This document shows positions 47,001 through 56,132 of a stretch of 64,000 bases of DNA, piece after piece. The position numbers and the translations under genes are program-made. The notes below the pieces were generated by a model. It searched no databases and was not told the DNA's origin. It saw nothing but the letters and a program-made list of their open reading frames with translations. How positions within the stretch are numbered: the first letter of the stretch is position 1; every line of letters starts with the position of its first letter. Source of the stretch: Diospyros lotus. Its lineage: Eukaryota; Streptophyta; Magnoliopsida; Ericales; Ebenaceae. The stretch spans positions 27,871,310 to 27,935,309 of the forward strand of contig NC_068352.1 in the NCBI RefSeq assembly GCF_014633365.1. Reading direction: 5' to 3'.

Positions 47001-50000
47001 GACCAATGCCAAGCACTGTTGACTGGCTCTGTCGTTACGTGATTATAGCATGGTTTGGTATGCACATGGGTACGGGTTGCATATTGGGATTTATCATGTT
47101 TTGGTTATGCTTGATCACAGACATTCTAGCTTGGTCAGGTTGCATCCAGCACAGGCATATGCATCGCGTGTGATTTACTATATGGGCGGAGCGTGGCCTG
47201 ATGCCTGGATGTATGAGCGCCTTGTATCACGTTGATGCTCATTACGCCATTATATTTTTATGTGCATTGCATAGCTACTGGTAGTATATAGTTCTCGGAC
47301 GGGAGTACCGTTCCGAAGGAGGCTATGGCTCGGGTGTCGGGAGTACTGACATGGACGGGTGACGGGAGTACCGACCTAGGACAGCGCGCACAGGTTTGCT
47401 GGAGGTATTTGTTACCGTCCAGGGCAGCGGCAGGTTGGTATGGGACTTGGGTGCCGTGTGTCTTGTGTGGGCCCCAAAGACCGGTATGTGCTTTTATTAT
47501 GCTATACTATTGTGTTGTAGCGTCTCATGGCTTGTGTGTAGATAGAGGTTTATTTTGAGAAGAGTTTATTGGATCTATACAGCCTTCAGTCTTTCTTTCT
47601 TTATGCTTGCTGAGTCTCTCGACTCACTTTGCTTTCCATCATTCCAGGTAGTGGCAGCGTAGGCCATGGCAAGGGAGTCAGCTTTTAACGGCAGAGTCGG
47701 TATGGTGTACAGGCACTCTCGTCATTCCCTGTCAACTCTGATGTCTGAGTATGATTTACTTTATTATTTTGTACTGTGCCAGGTCTTTCCTCGAGTCCCG
47801 TGTATGTCGGCATAGAAGTCTATATTCATTTATTTATCTTGTGACTGCTGTATTAGCGGGGTACCCGTAGTGCATGCATGTATATATGGTTTCGCTTCCG
47901 TTGTTTTAAATCTTGTGTATGCATGCCAGGGTAGTTTTGTCTCGTGTTTCATTCTTTTCTCCTCCCGTAGGCACTCCCGTTCGGGTAGTCCTGGTGGTTG
48001 GGGATATCCTGGCGGGGGTGCTTACATCCTTCACATTACAATTGAGTACGCATGAGTTACACACGCTATGCAATTGGGTTGGCGGCGAGAAGAAAGCAAG
48101 AACTCGATCGGCAATGAGGGAGGCCAAAGGTGGGCCGAATGGAGGCGAGAAATTGGTCAGCGTGAGGAAAAGGAATCCCAATCACGATGGAAAAGAAATC
48201 ACAATCACGATTGAGGTCAGTTGATTCCTTGACATGAGGAAGAGGAAACATAGTCGCGATGGAGGTTAGTCAGTCGATCAATCAGCACAAGGGAGGCCAA
48301 AGATTGGTTGGTCGATGACGCGTGATATTTGTGTAGCAAGCAAGAGATCAATTGGTTTGTCCATGTGAGGAAGACGAGATCAGGATTGGTCAACGACAAG
48401 AAAAAAAAGGCCAACAAAGACGAGAGATCGATCGATCGATGATAGCAAGAGATCAGTCAATGACGAGGTAGGCAAGAGGTTGGCCAACAACAGCGAGAAA
48501 GGCAAAGGGTCAGTTGGTTGTGACGCGAAAGGCAAAAGGTCGAAGATAGTGGCGAGAAAAGTGAGAGATCATCAATGAAGAAAAAAGAAATTGAAAATTT
48601 TAGCCATTGCACACACAACCATGCGTGAAAGTTATGCTATGCGCTATGTTGATTGGACAAGAAATGTGTTATTATTACAAAATAAAAAATTGAAGTGTAA
48701 TTATTCTAAAATAAAAAATTCAAGAGTATGAGATCCACTTTAAAATTAAGGGGCTAAATGATTCCAAGGAAAAGTTGGGACATACTTATGCCTTTTGCTA
48801 TTTTTCACCTTTTATAAAAAGAAAAATCACATCACACATTTGCATTGACGTTCCATAAAATAGAGAGAGAAGAGGGAGAGATACAGTAGCATTTCTGTTT
48901 TTTTTAATTTAAAAATTGGTACTGACAATTAATAGGACAAATTTTATATTATATTATATTATATATTTAATTAATAAAAAATATCAAATCAAATTAAATC
49001 ATAATAAAATATTTAAATAACATTTCCCTTCCATAATTGCTAAATCTGGTCAGCTCTGGAGTAAATCCAAGCAAAAAAGACAAGCACGTGAGGAGGCAAG
49101 GAGGGAATATATATAACTATGAAGAGGCAGGACAGCGACGGAGCTGGAGATTGATAAGCTTAATTTTAATATACTAATTTATACACAGGTGGGCTTACTA
49201 AATAAATTTGTACTTGCAATTAGAAAAAAAAAAAAAAAAGCAATAAGTTTGTACTGGTAAAGTAAATACCTTAATTATGGTTGGGTGATTCCTACTCTGT
49301 ATGTTTGAGAAATCCCTAAACTCGCCGGTGAGCTCACAAGGCAGAGGCTTTCTGGCTGCTTCTTCAATTCTCCGCCGAAGCTGTTCATACTCATACTGCA
49401 AAGAGAAGACACAGAGTGGCTTCAATCTTCTGGCATAGTGCTTAATTAAAACGATGTCATAATAAACTAATTAAGAATCATACACCCACCTGGATCTTCT
49501 TCCTCTCTTGCCCGAACTCCGGGAAAGCATCCTGGGAAGACGAGGACTGGCCGGAAAAGTACCGGAAGGGAGCCCGGAGCTGGATGCCGTACTTCTTGCA
49601 GAAAGGAACCCATAGCCTGGCAAACTTTGCGGCTTCAACCAGCGAGTAGAAGGTGAGAGGGGAGCCGCCGTCGTCGGAGACGTAGCAGGCCAACTTATCA
49701 GCCGGGTAGTCGACTGCCAACATGGAGAGCACGGTGTTCACAGCGACGATTGGCGGCTCCAAGACTGGATCAGCCGTTGTCACAAACATGTCCACCGGAG
49801 GGAGCTCCACTTTCCTATCCAATCGACCATCCAAAGACAAACAAGCAGAGAGTTAGAAAAAGTCTTCTGTGGATAAGATTCCTCACTTTCGTATAAACTC
49901 GAAATCGAGAAATGGGCACATGAACATATACCTTTGCAAGAGGCGGTGAGGGTAAGCTTTGAACTCGACTTGGTTCCACTTGGTGCTGACAAGAAGAACC

Positions 50001-50191
50001 CACATGAAAGTGAACCATGACTCGCAGAGAAAGGCCAGGAGCCAGGCAAATCCATGGATTTTGGGAGAGAGGAGTCGATCGAGGAGGAGAGAGAGCAGGA
50101 GGAAGAGGATGATAAGTTCAATGGCCCGAGAAATGTGGTTTCTGCGGGTGAATCTTTCATAGAGAGGCAGAGAGGTGGTGGGGCTGGCCAT
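41077..50191 (-). CDS. Csl: Cellulose synthase-like protein, CslB/CslH type
   Basis: This is a membrane GT2 glycosyltransferase of wall polysaccharide synthesis. Nine exons, read downward: 50191-49932, 49814-49490, 49395-49270, 45151-45029, 44146-43934, 43421-43310, 43182-42989, 42094-41744 and 41628-41077. They give 751 codons in frame. Two N-terminal membrane spans (about residues 20-75) precede the catalytic motifs: [13 protein letters not shown] (Asp134/135), LNLDCDMY (Asp295/297), TTSEDV (Asp462) and QEKRW (500-504). Several C-terminal spans follow (about 520-750). All D,D,D,QxxRW residues are present, so an active enzyme is expected. Length, absence of a RING zinc finger and motifs such as KWGSE-VGWMYG point to CslB/CslH rather than CesA, CslA or CslD; the choice between B and H is not settled. 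Intron 3 (4.1 kb) holds a MULE with a nested LTR, intron 4 a MITE and intron 7 a solo LTR. Confidence 0.92.
42172..42928 (-). mobile_element. Copia-type solo LTR in Csl intron 7
   Basis: The left end TGTTGGGACAAGG (minus end ...TCCCAACA) and the internal 'tttttaccgtggtttaccc' are typical of copia LTRs. AACAT occurs at 42167-42171 and 42929-42933. If the canonical CA end at 42932 is used instead, the duplication is lost, so the exact right boundary is uncertain. It ends only about 60 bp from the 3' edge of exon 7 (42989). Confidence 0.5.
44192..44709. mobile_element. MITE copy 1 (in Csl intron 4)
   Basis: The ends AGGTCCCTTCTCTTTG and its near-complement CTAAGC-proximal AAGAGAAGGCAGCCT form short terminal inverted repeats. 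The interior is AT-rich and also partly self-complementary. It aligns along its full length with 53302-53809; shared blocks include 'ttaaaataataaaaa', 'aagtattttcatc' and 'gtttttaattttctaaaaac'. Confidence 0.65.
45689..48798. mobile_element. Mutator-like TIR element in Csl intron 3, 10-bp target duplication
   Basis: The arms at 45691-45804 and about 48680-48798 are reverse complements with moderate divergence; both begin at a (G)ACAAAAGGCATAA-type end. TATTTTTCAC directly repeats at 45679-45688 and 48799-48808, matching the 9-11 bp duplications of Mutator-like elements. It encodes no transposase. Internal DNA (48030-48600) is GA-rich and repetitive, with 'ggcaagaggtyggcc'-like units. A solo LTR (45805-48026) was later inserted into the left arm. 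Confidence 0.7.
45805..48026 (+). mobile_element. 2.2-kb solo LTR nested in the Mutator-like element
   Basis: Termini are TGTGACGCCCCC...GGGGGTGCTTACA. Flanks are TCCCT (45800-45804) and TCCTT (48027-48031), one mismatch. It contains the hairpin GAGTC-TCTC-GACTC at 47612-47625 followed by TTTGCTTTCCATCATTCCAG, and tandem 'gggagtac' units near 47300-47370. There are no protein domains, so it is read as a solo LTR, Ty3/gypsy-like by inference. Confidence 0.65.
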
Positions 50192-50268
50192 TGTTAGAAG
50201 TAATTAGAAGAAGGGCTGTCTTCTTTGCTACACATAGAGGGCAAGAAGGGCTGTCTTTGCTGCTACAC

Positions 50269-50269
<1 letters not shown>

Positions 50270-50300
<31 letters not shown>
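50270..50300 (-). promoter_or_regulatory. (GA)n / (CT)n run upstream of the Csl start
   Basis: A pure GA run (CT on the Csl coding strand) lies about 80 bp upstream of the Csl ATG, within the likely leader or core promoter. CT runs near plant transcription starts are common and may bind GAGA factors. Function is inferred. Confidence 0.35.
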
Positions 50301-50301
<1 letters not shown>

Positions 50302-50599
50302 ACCACCAGGGTTTCTATATATTATGCGTTTGAGCTTATGGGTTTCCTCGCAATGGTGCCTATTTGTAGCCTATTCAGAAATCCATGTCTGGGGTTCCAA
50401 GATCCCCAAAGTCTGGTTCTTCCGGGGGAGATGGACAACTATAATTGTTATGAATAATTTGGACCCTATAGAAAGCAAACTTGTGATGTTACTCTCAATA
50501 ACATAATTTATTAGAATAATTATTATCCCAAAACCGAGACGATAGCTAAGTTTGGCGGTACCCAAACTTGGGTTTTGGTTTTTGAAACACAATATTCAT

Positions 50600-53290
50600 T
50601 TTCTTTTGGTTTAATTCAGTCCAACGATTTGATGGATATATTTTTTGCATTAGTTATTAAAGATTAAATTTTTATTTTTGATTATTTTCCTGAACATACA
50701 TAATTTATAAACTATTATGTACATTTAAAATCTATTTAATTTACTACCAAAAATTAATATATTATAAATTTCTGTCATTCGAAAACAGCACACAACACTT
50801 ATTAAATTGAGAAAGTTTCAAACACTGAAATACCACTAATTGAGGATGTCCCATAGTGCCACTCCACACGCAAGGGGGGACAAGTGAGGCTCACATCTCC
50901 CTCTGAGTTTATTTACGTCCGATAAACCTTATATTGTAGGATGCGTATAATATAATATTTTTTATTATTCCCAAACATGACATAAACAACTTAAAATAAT
51001 CTAAATCATGACATTAACAAAATAAAAATGCTAAATATTGGTCTCTTGCATTAATGTTCTTAGGTGATTTCTCATCTTCGTGTTCATAATTTTGATAAAA
51101 TAGATAAATTACTGATAAAGACTTTGTCTTACTATGCAGTATAAGAAATCAAAATTACGATTTCTTAATTTGAATCTCAACTTATCGTAATTCAATAATT
51201 TGACATATGTCCTAGGGGTTAGAATAGAGTTTCTTTTACTATTGAGAAATTTTAATTTCTCAAACTAAATTCTAACATATTTTATCTTTCAATCATTTGT
51301 TTGTCTTAAAACATGAATAATACGAATGTTATAAAATGTAAAGAGACTTTAGTTGAGTAAAAAACTATAATCCATAGTTAAGGTGATAAAAAATAAAATT
51401 CAATTAAAAAAAATATATGTCAAAATTTTAGTTGAGTAAAAAACTCATTTCTTAATAATCCATACTCATACTTGTCCTACCATCCATTCTTCTATTTTAG
51501 AATTCCTAACTTAGATTTATGTGCATTATTATTACCCGCAAAACTAAATTTTATTATTATAAGAAGTCTTCTCTTTATTTAAATAGAATAATCATTTTTT
51601 ATTTCAAAATTTCAATTCAAATTACAATAAGTTCTTCAATAAAAATGAGGTTTTATTAAGCAAAATAAATAAATAAAAATAAGGTTTTAACTTTTCATCT
51701 TAGAGAAGTAATATGACATTTTAATTTAACTTTGTAAGATAATTCAGTATAATAATTATATTAATCATTGATGGCTTTCTTAGAAGGACTTGATGCAACT
51801 GCATGGTTGAATGATTATATATATATATATATATATTGGTATGTAAATATGAATGATTAAAATTTAATCTAAGGAAGAATATTATTGTTATTTCAACTTA
51901 AAGGAAAAATAATAAGTGAAAAGTCACGAGATAAAACATTTGCAAGATTGTGAGAATTAAAGATAAAAAAAATACAGGAAGAATTCATAATTAGCCCAAA
52001 ACAAATGTACATAATTGTTTTTAGCCACTTTTTTAAAAAAAAATTATTTTTAGTTACTCAAACAAACTAATTACACTCTATAACCACTCAAACAAACTAA
52101 TTATACTCTGTAGTCATTTTTTTCATTTTTTTAAAAATTATACTTAACTGAAAATATGACGGGATCAAAACTAGATGGGTTAAAACTTATAAAAAAAATG
52201 ACAGATTTAAAAAATAATTGACAAAGTTAAAACTGATCGAGTCAAAATTGAAAAGTGGCTGTTTTCAGCAATTAGTTTGTTTGAGTGGCTGAAAATGATT
52301 TTTTTTTAGAAAAATTGCCAAAACTGAATTTTTTTTTTTTGAGACATGGTTAGTTTTTACAATTTCCATAAAAATTAATTAATTTAACTTAATACATAAG
52401 GAGGTCCTTTGACTAATAAGAAATATGGTTTTTGACCTTTTAACTAAAATTTTGATATATTTCTCCTTTAACTATTTTTTTCATCACCTTAAATTTCTTA
52501 TTTTAGTTTCTATTAAAGTGTGAATTACCAAACGTTAAAACATGTGAAGAGGACTTAAAAGTAGAGGAAAAAATATGAATGAGAATATATCAAAGTTTTA
52601 GTTAAAAAATAATTAAATATCACACTTTTTAGTACTCCAATTAACTTCCTTATACATATATTATACATGTATATAAAGAAACAGTAAAGCGACAGCATAA
52701 CCACCACCCGCAGCGATGGGGTGAAGAAAGCCCCATAGCAGGGTTTTGCTTCTTTTTTTTATGTTTATTGTATGGCAAGTTAAAATATATAAAAATATTC
52801 TTTTATTTGTGTCGAGTTTTTCCGACGCAAACATACAAGAGAGAGGAGTTTATGTCCTTTCTCTGATTTTACTCGTGTCAAGCAAAAGTTAACAATTTCA
52901 ATTCAATATAAATATATGCCAGGAGATCTTAGGAAAATATATATATATATAAATCATAAATGTAATCTAGAGCAAAATGATTGTGTGTCCTATTCAAAGA
53001 GAAATCAGGAGGTGGAAGGGAAGAGATACCCAACAAAAAACAAAATTATACCCAGATCAATTTAACAAAATATGATTATAACTATATATAAATTATTAAA
53101 AAATTAAAATTGATATAGCTGACTAACATAGGATACTAGATTAGACTCAATTACAAATGGGCCTACAAACATACCTGCGACAGTTTTGAGAATTGAATTA
53201 ATAGTCGGGTTTCTTGTAATTGGTCCTCAATGGGCAAGGTAGAACTTATGCCCCTCGTATAAGGATAAGGATGCATGTTTTGATCCAAAA
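50600..53290. other. AT-rich intergenic stretch upstream of Csl
   Basis: No coding similarity was recognised. It contains a (TA)n run near 51818-51836 and one foldback element (52017-52324). Confidence 0.4.
52017..52324. mobile_element. Foldback (MITE-like) element
   Basis: The left arm (52017-52072, GTTTTTAGCCACTTTTTTAA then ACTCAAACAAACTAATT) and the right arm (52270-52324, AATTAGTTTGTTTGAGTGGC then TTAGAAAAATTGCC) are imperfect reverse complements of about 55 bp. It is non-coding. Confidence 0.55.
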
Positions 53291-53301
53291 AGAAAAAGTT
53301 T

Positions 53302-53809
53302 AGGTTGCGTTCTTTTTACTGTTTTTAATTTTTTAAAATAATAAAAACGCGTTCTATTTGCTATTTTTAAAAATGTATTTTTGAAAATAAAAAAAAATTA
53401 TAAAGAAAATTCAAAATAACAAAAAATTGTTTTGAGTATTTTCATCCAAAATAAACTTTAAACTCAAAACATATTTATTTATTTATTTATTCATATTTTA
53501 TTATTGTAATGGAAAAAATATTACAAAATTCATTAACTTTAAAATGTATATATATTTTTAATAATATATTAACATTAAATATTTATAATTTACTAAATAA
53601 TCAAATTTATTAAATAAAATATTATTAAAAAAATATTTTTAAAATTTGAAAGAGAACGCGTTTTCTAATTTTTTGTTTTGAAAAATAGTTTTTCAAAATG
53701 ATAAAGAAAACGCGTTTTTAATTTTCTAAAAACAGACTACCAAAACAGAAAACTGAAAATAAATTCAAAATTCAAAACTAAAAATTGAAAAGTAAAGAGA
53801 ATGCAACCT
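53302..53809. mobile_element. MITE copy 2
   Basis: Terminal inverted repeats are AGGTTGCGTTCTTTTTACT... and ...GTAAAGAGAATGCAACCT. It is homologous along its length to 44192-44709. It contains more CG sites than copy 1 ('aaaacgcgttct' versus 'aaatacattct'), consistent with methylation-driven C-to-T decay of copy 1. Confidence 0.7.
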
Positions 53810-53811
53810 AA

Positions 53812-54580
53812 ATATTTTTACATTTTTATAATTTTATTCAAAAATTTCAATTTTGACAATAAGGTTTTGATTTGATCAATAAGGTTTTGATCAGAGATAA
53901 GGAAGCAAGTGGAAGACGGTGACGAAAGAGGACAACGAGGGTGACAACGAAAACAACAACCAACTTAAAAACTGGAGGTGATGATCAATCTGGGTTTGCT
54001 CGTGCTCACGACGATGACGACCAATCTGGAAACTAGACCAACCACTGATCTAGGCTTCCTCCTAGTTATGACCATCTCACAGAAAGCGATTGATGGCCCT
54101 CTATTTTTGTCGGCCAAGGATGTCCTTTGCCAGTTGCCTCGCCCTCATTGTTGGTCGCTTAAGCCATCCCTATCGACGTCAATGATAGACCATCAAGCTT
54201 CCAAATTTGACCTTTTTCCAAATAGGCCTCCATCCCATCTTTAGCTTTTAGATCGATTGTCGTTGCCTCTAGCCTAGCATCGTCGCCTGTTGTCATTGCC
54301 ATCCTCTGCCTGCTTTCATTTGTAAATATATCTATAATACACAAACACACACACACACACATATATATATTTAACATTATTTTAGTTTTTTTATTTTTTT
54401 TACTCATGTGCATGTGGGGCCCACTCAAAATGCCAAGTGGCGTGTCACATCAACGGGTCTTGGATACCGATGAATCGGATCCAGGTTGTGGATAAAATTA
54501 CAACTAATTGATCGAATCAATATATTATTATCAAAATTGAAACTTTTAGATAAAATCGCAAAAATACAAAAATGTTTAAT
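53812..54580. mobile_element. TIR-bounded non-coding element
   Basis: The left arm (about 53820-53865, ACATTTTTATAATTTTATTC then AAATTTCAATTTTGA) is the imperfect reverse complement of the right arm (about 54528-54575). Between them is a more GC-rich segment (53890-54330) with GACGA/CGACAA-like repetitive DNA, and a CA run at about 54342-54360. No protein domain was recognised. Family and target duplication are not established. Confidence 0.4.
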
Positions 54581-54767
54581 TTTTTTGTATTAATAGTCCT
54601 TAATTTTATTTAATGAGAAACAATAGAAACAAGTGCTCTTTAATATTAGTTGAAGACTTAGTTGATTTAGTTGTTAGCTCCCCTTACAAGCATGGATGCA
54701 TGGCTATTTATAGGCTATGTTCAACTGACTTAGAATATTTGAAGTTGTCTGGTTTGTTGCCCATTAC

Positions 54768-55883
54768 CTATGAAGCACGGAAACGGCTCAAACGAGCCGT
54801 TTCTCCGTTTCCGAACCGTTTCGCGTTTCGAAAACGCAAAGACGGCCCGAAACCGTGTTTGGGCCGTTTCTGTAAATTGCGAAACGTTTCGGGGGGAGTT
54901 TCGCAATTTACAGAAACATGTTAGAAACGCGTCTCCCGCAGGAAACGCGTTTCCAGCGACCAGTCACCTGCAACGAGGAAGGTCACCGAGAGGCGAGGTG
55001 AGATATGGAGTGTGCGGCGACGGTCGACGGTGAGGCGAGAGATGGAGTGTACGACGACGGACGGCAGTCGGCGATGAAGGTGAGAAGCGAGCGACGGTGG
55101 CAGAGACATGTTGCCTGTGAGAGAGGCGAGATCGAAGGCGAGGGTGAGGGTAAGAGAGTCGTCAATGGCGAGAGAGGCGAGCGATGGTGGCATAGACGCA
55201 TCCACTATGAGAAAGGTGAGATCAAAGGCAAGGGTGACGGCAAGAAACTCGTCGATGGCGAGAGAGGCAGCAACGATGGCAGAGACGCGTTGACTGTGAG
55301 AGGCGAGATCGACGGCGAGGGCGAGGGCAAGAGATGCGTCGACGACAAAAGAGGCGGCGACTATGGCAGAGACGGTTGAAGCGGCGGCGATCAGCCATTG
55401 AGAGCGAGCAGCGAGATAGGGCGGCGGCGGTCCACCATTAACAGCAACCATTGATGCAATTTAGGGTTTGTATTATTTATAGTATATAAATTATAAATTT
55501 AATATTATTTATATAATTTAATTATTTAAATTAACAGCAACCACTGATGCTGTTATATAAATAATATTTAATTTAAATTAACCACTGATGTAATTTATAA
55601 TATTTATATAATTTAAATTTATAAAAATTACATCAGTGGTTCCGTTTATACATTATTTATATTATTTAAATTTATATTATTTAAATAACTGTTAATTAAA
55701 TTATATTATATAAATTATATGCAATTAAATTTAAATTATAATTTAATTTCACATACACTCCTATATTTTTAAAAATTACAGTTTACCCCGCGTTTCCGTT
55801 TCCTAACTTTTTTGAAAAATACCGTTTCCGCGTTTCCGTTTCCGCGTTTCTGCGTTTCCCGTTTCCGTTTCCGTGCAACATAG
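54768..55883. mobile_element. 1.1-kb TIR element with 8-bp target duplication and internal 90-bp repeats
   Basis: The ends are CTATGAAGCACGGAAACGG and the reverse complement of CTATGTTGCACGGAAACGG. CCCATTAC flanks it at 54760-54767 and 55884-55891. Eight-base duplications are typical of hAT elements, but if the end base is assigned to the flank the duplication is 9 bp, as in Mutator-like elements. It holds many GTTTCCG subterminal repeats, a GC-rich repeat region (55091-55380) and an AT-rich region (55450-55760). No transposase is present. Confidence 0.75.
55091..55373. repeat. 90-bp (30-codon) tandem repeat inside the TIR element
   Basis: GCGACGGTGGCAGAGAC-type unit starts lie at 55091, 55181, 55271 and 55358, giving periods of 90, 90 and 87 bp, all multiples of three. 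Frames stay open across the array on both strands. The minus-strand frame (55451-54921, 176 codons) gives Ala/Leu/Ser/Asp-rich repeats such as SLASLAIDDSLTLTLAFDLA. Whether it is translated is unknown. Confidence 0.75.
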
Positions 55884-56030
55884 CCCATTACAATACAAGT
55901 CGGTTACAGCTTCTAGAAATTTGAAGAAAACTTGTCCCACAATTGTTGACTTAAGATACATGAATTCTCTAGTATTAAGAACTTCTATAATCTTCTAAAA
56001 TTATCTAGAAAAGCATTACTATTTTAACAC

Positions 56031-56132
56031 TCCTCCTTAGTGCTCTTCATGGATACTCCGAGCAAATCTCGTTGTAATTCGAACTTGATTCTCGAAAGTG
56101 CAAAATGTTAGCAAGTTGTTCCTTTGTCTAGC
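56031..56132 (-). pseudogene. Copia RNase H C-terminal fragment
   Basis: The minus-strand translation contains RIKFELQRDLLGVSMKSTKE, which resembles the end of copia pol (…F..LR..LG…) just before the polypurine tract. It is cut at 56132 by the solo LTR. Confidence 0.5.

Larger units (their letters stand above)
54590..56030 (-). repeat. 3' LTR of a broken copia element, interrupted by a TIR element
   Basis: On the minus strand the purine tract AAGGAGGAG (about 56038) is followed by TGTTAAAATAGTAATGC, an LTR-like start. Farther along (minus, about 54713) is a TATA-box candidate CTATAAATAGCC. The left boundary is approximate (54570-54615). The LTR is split by the element at 54768-55883. Confidence 0.5.

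Noticed and set aside
49959..50162. Plus-strand frames overlapping the Csl first exon
   Set aside because: They are antisense shadows of the Csl exon 1, which has matching splice sites and family residues on the minus strand.
55005..55379. Plus-strand 124-codon frame as a real gene
   Set aside because: It lies wholly in the tandem repeat of a TIR transposon and is open on both strands because of GA-rich repeat composition. Kept as a repeat, not a CDS.
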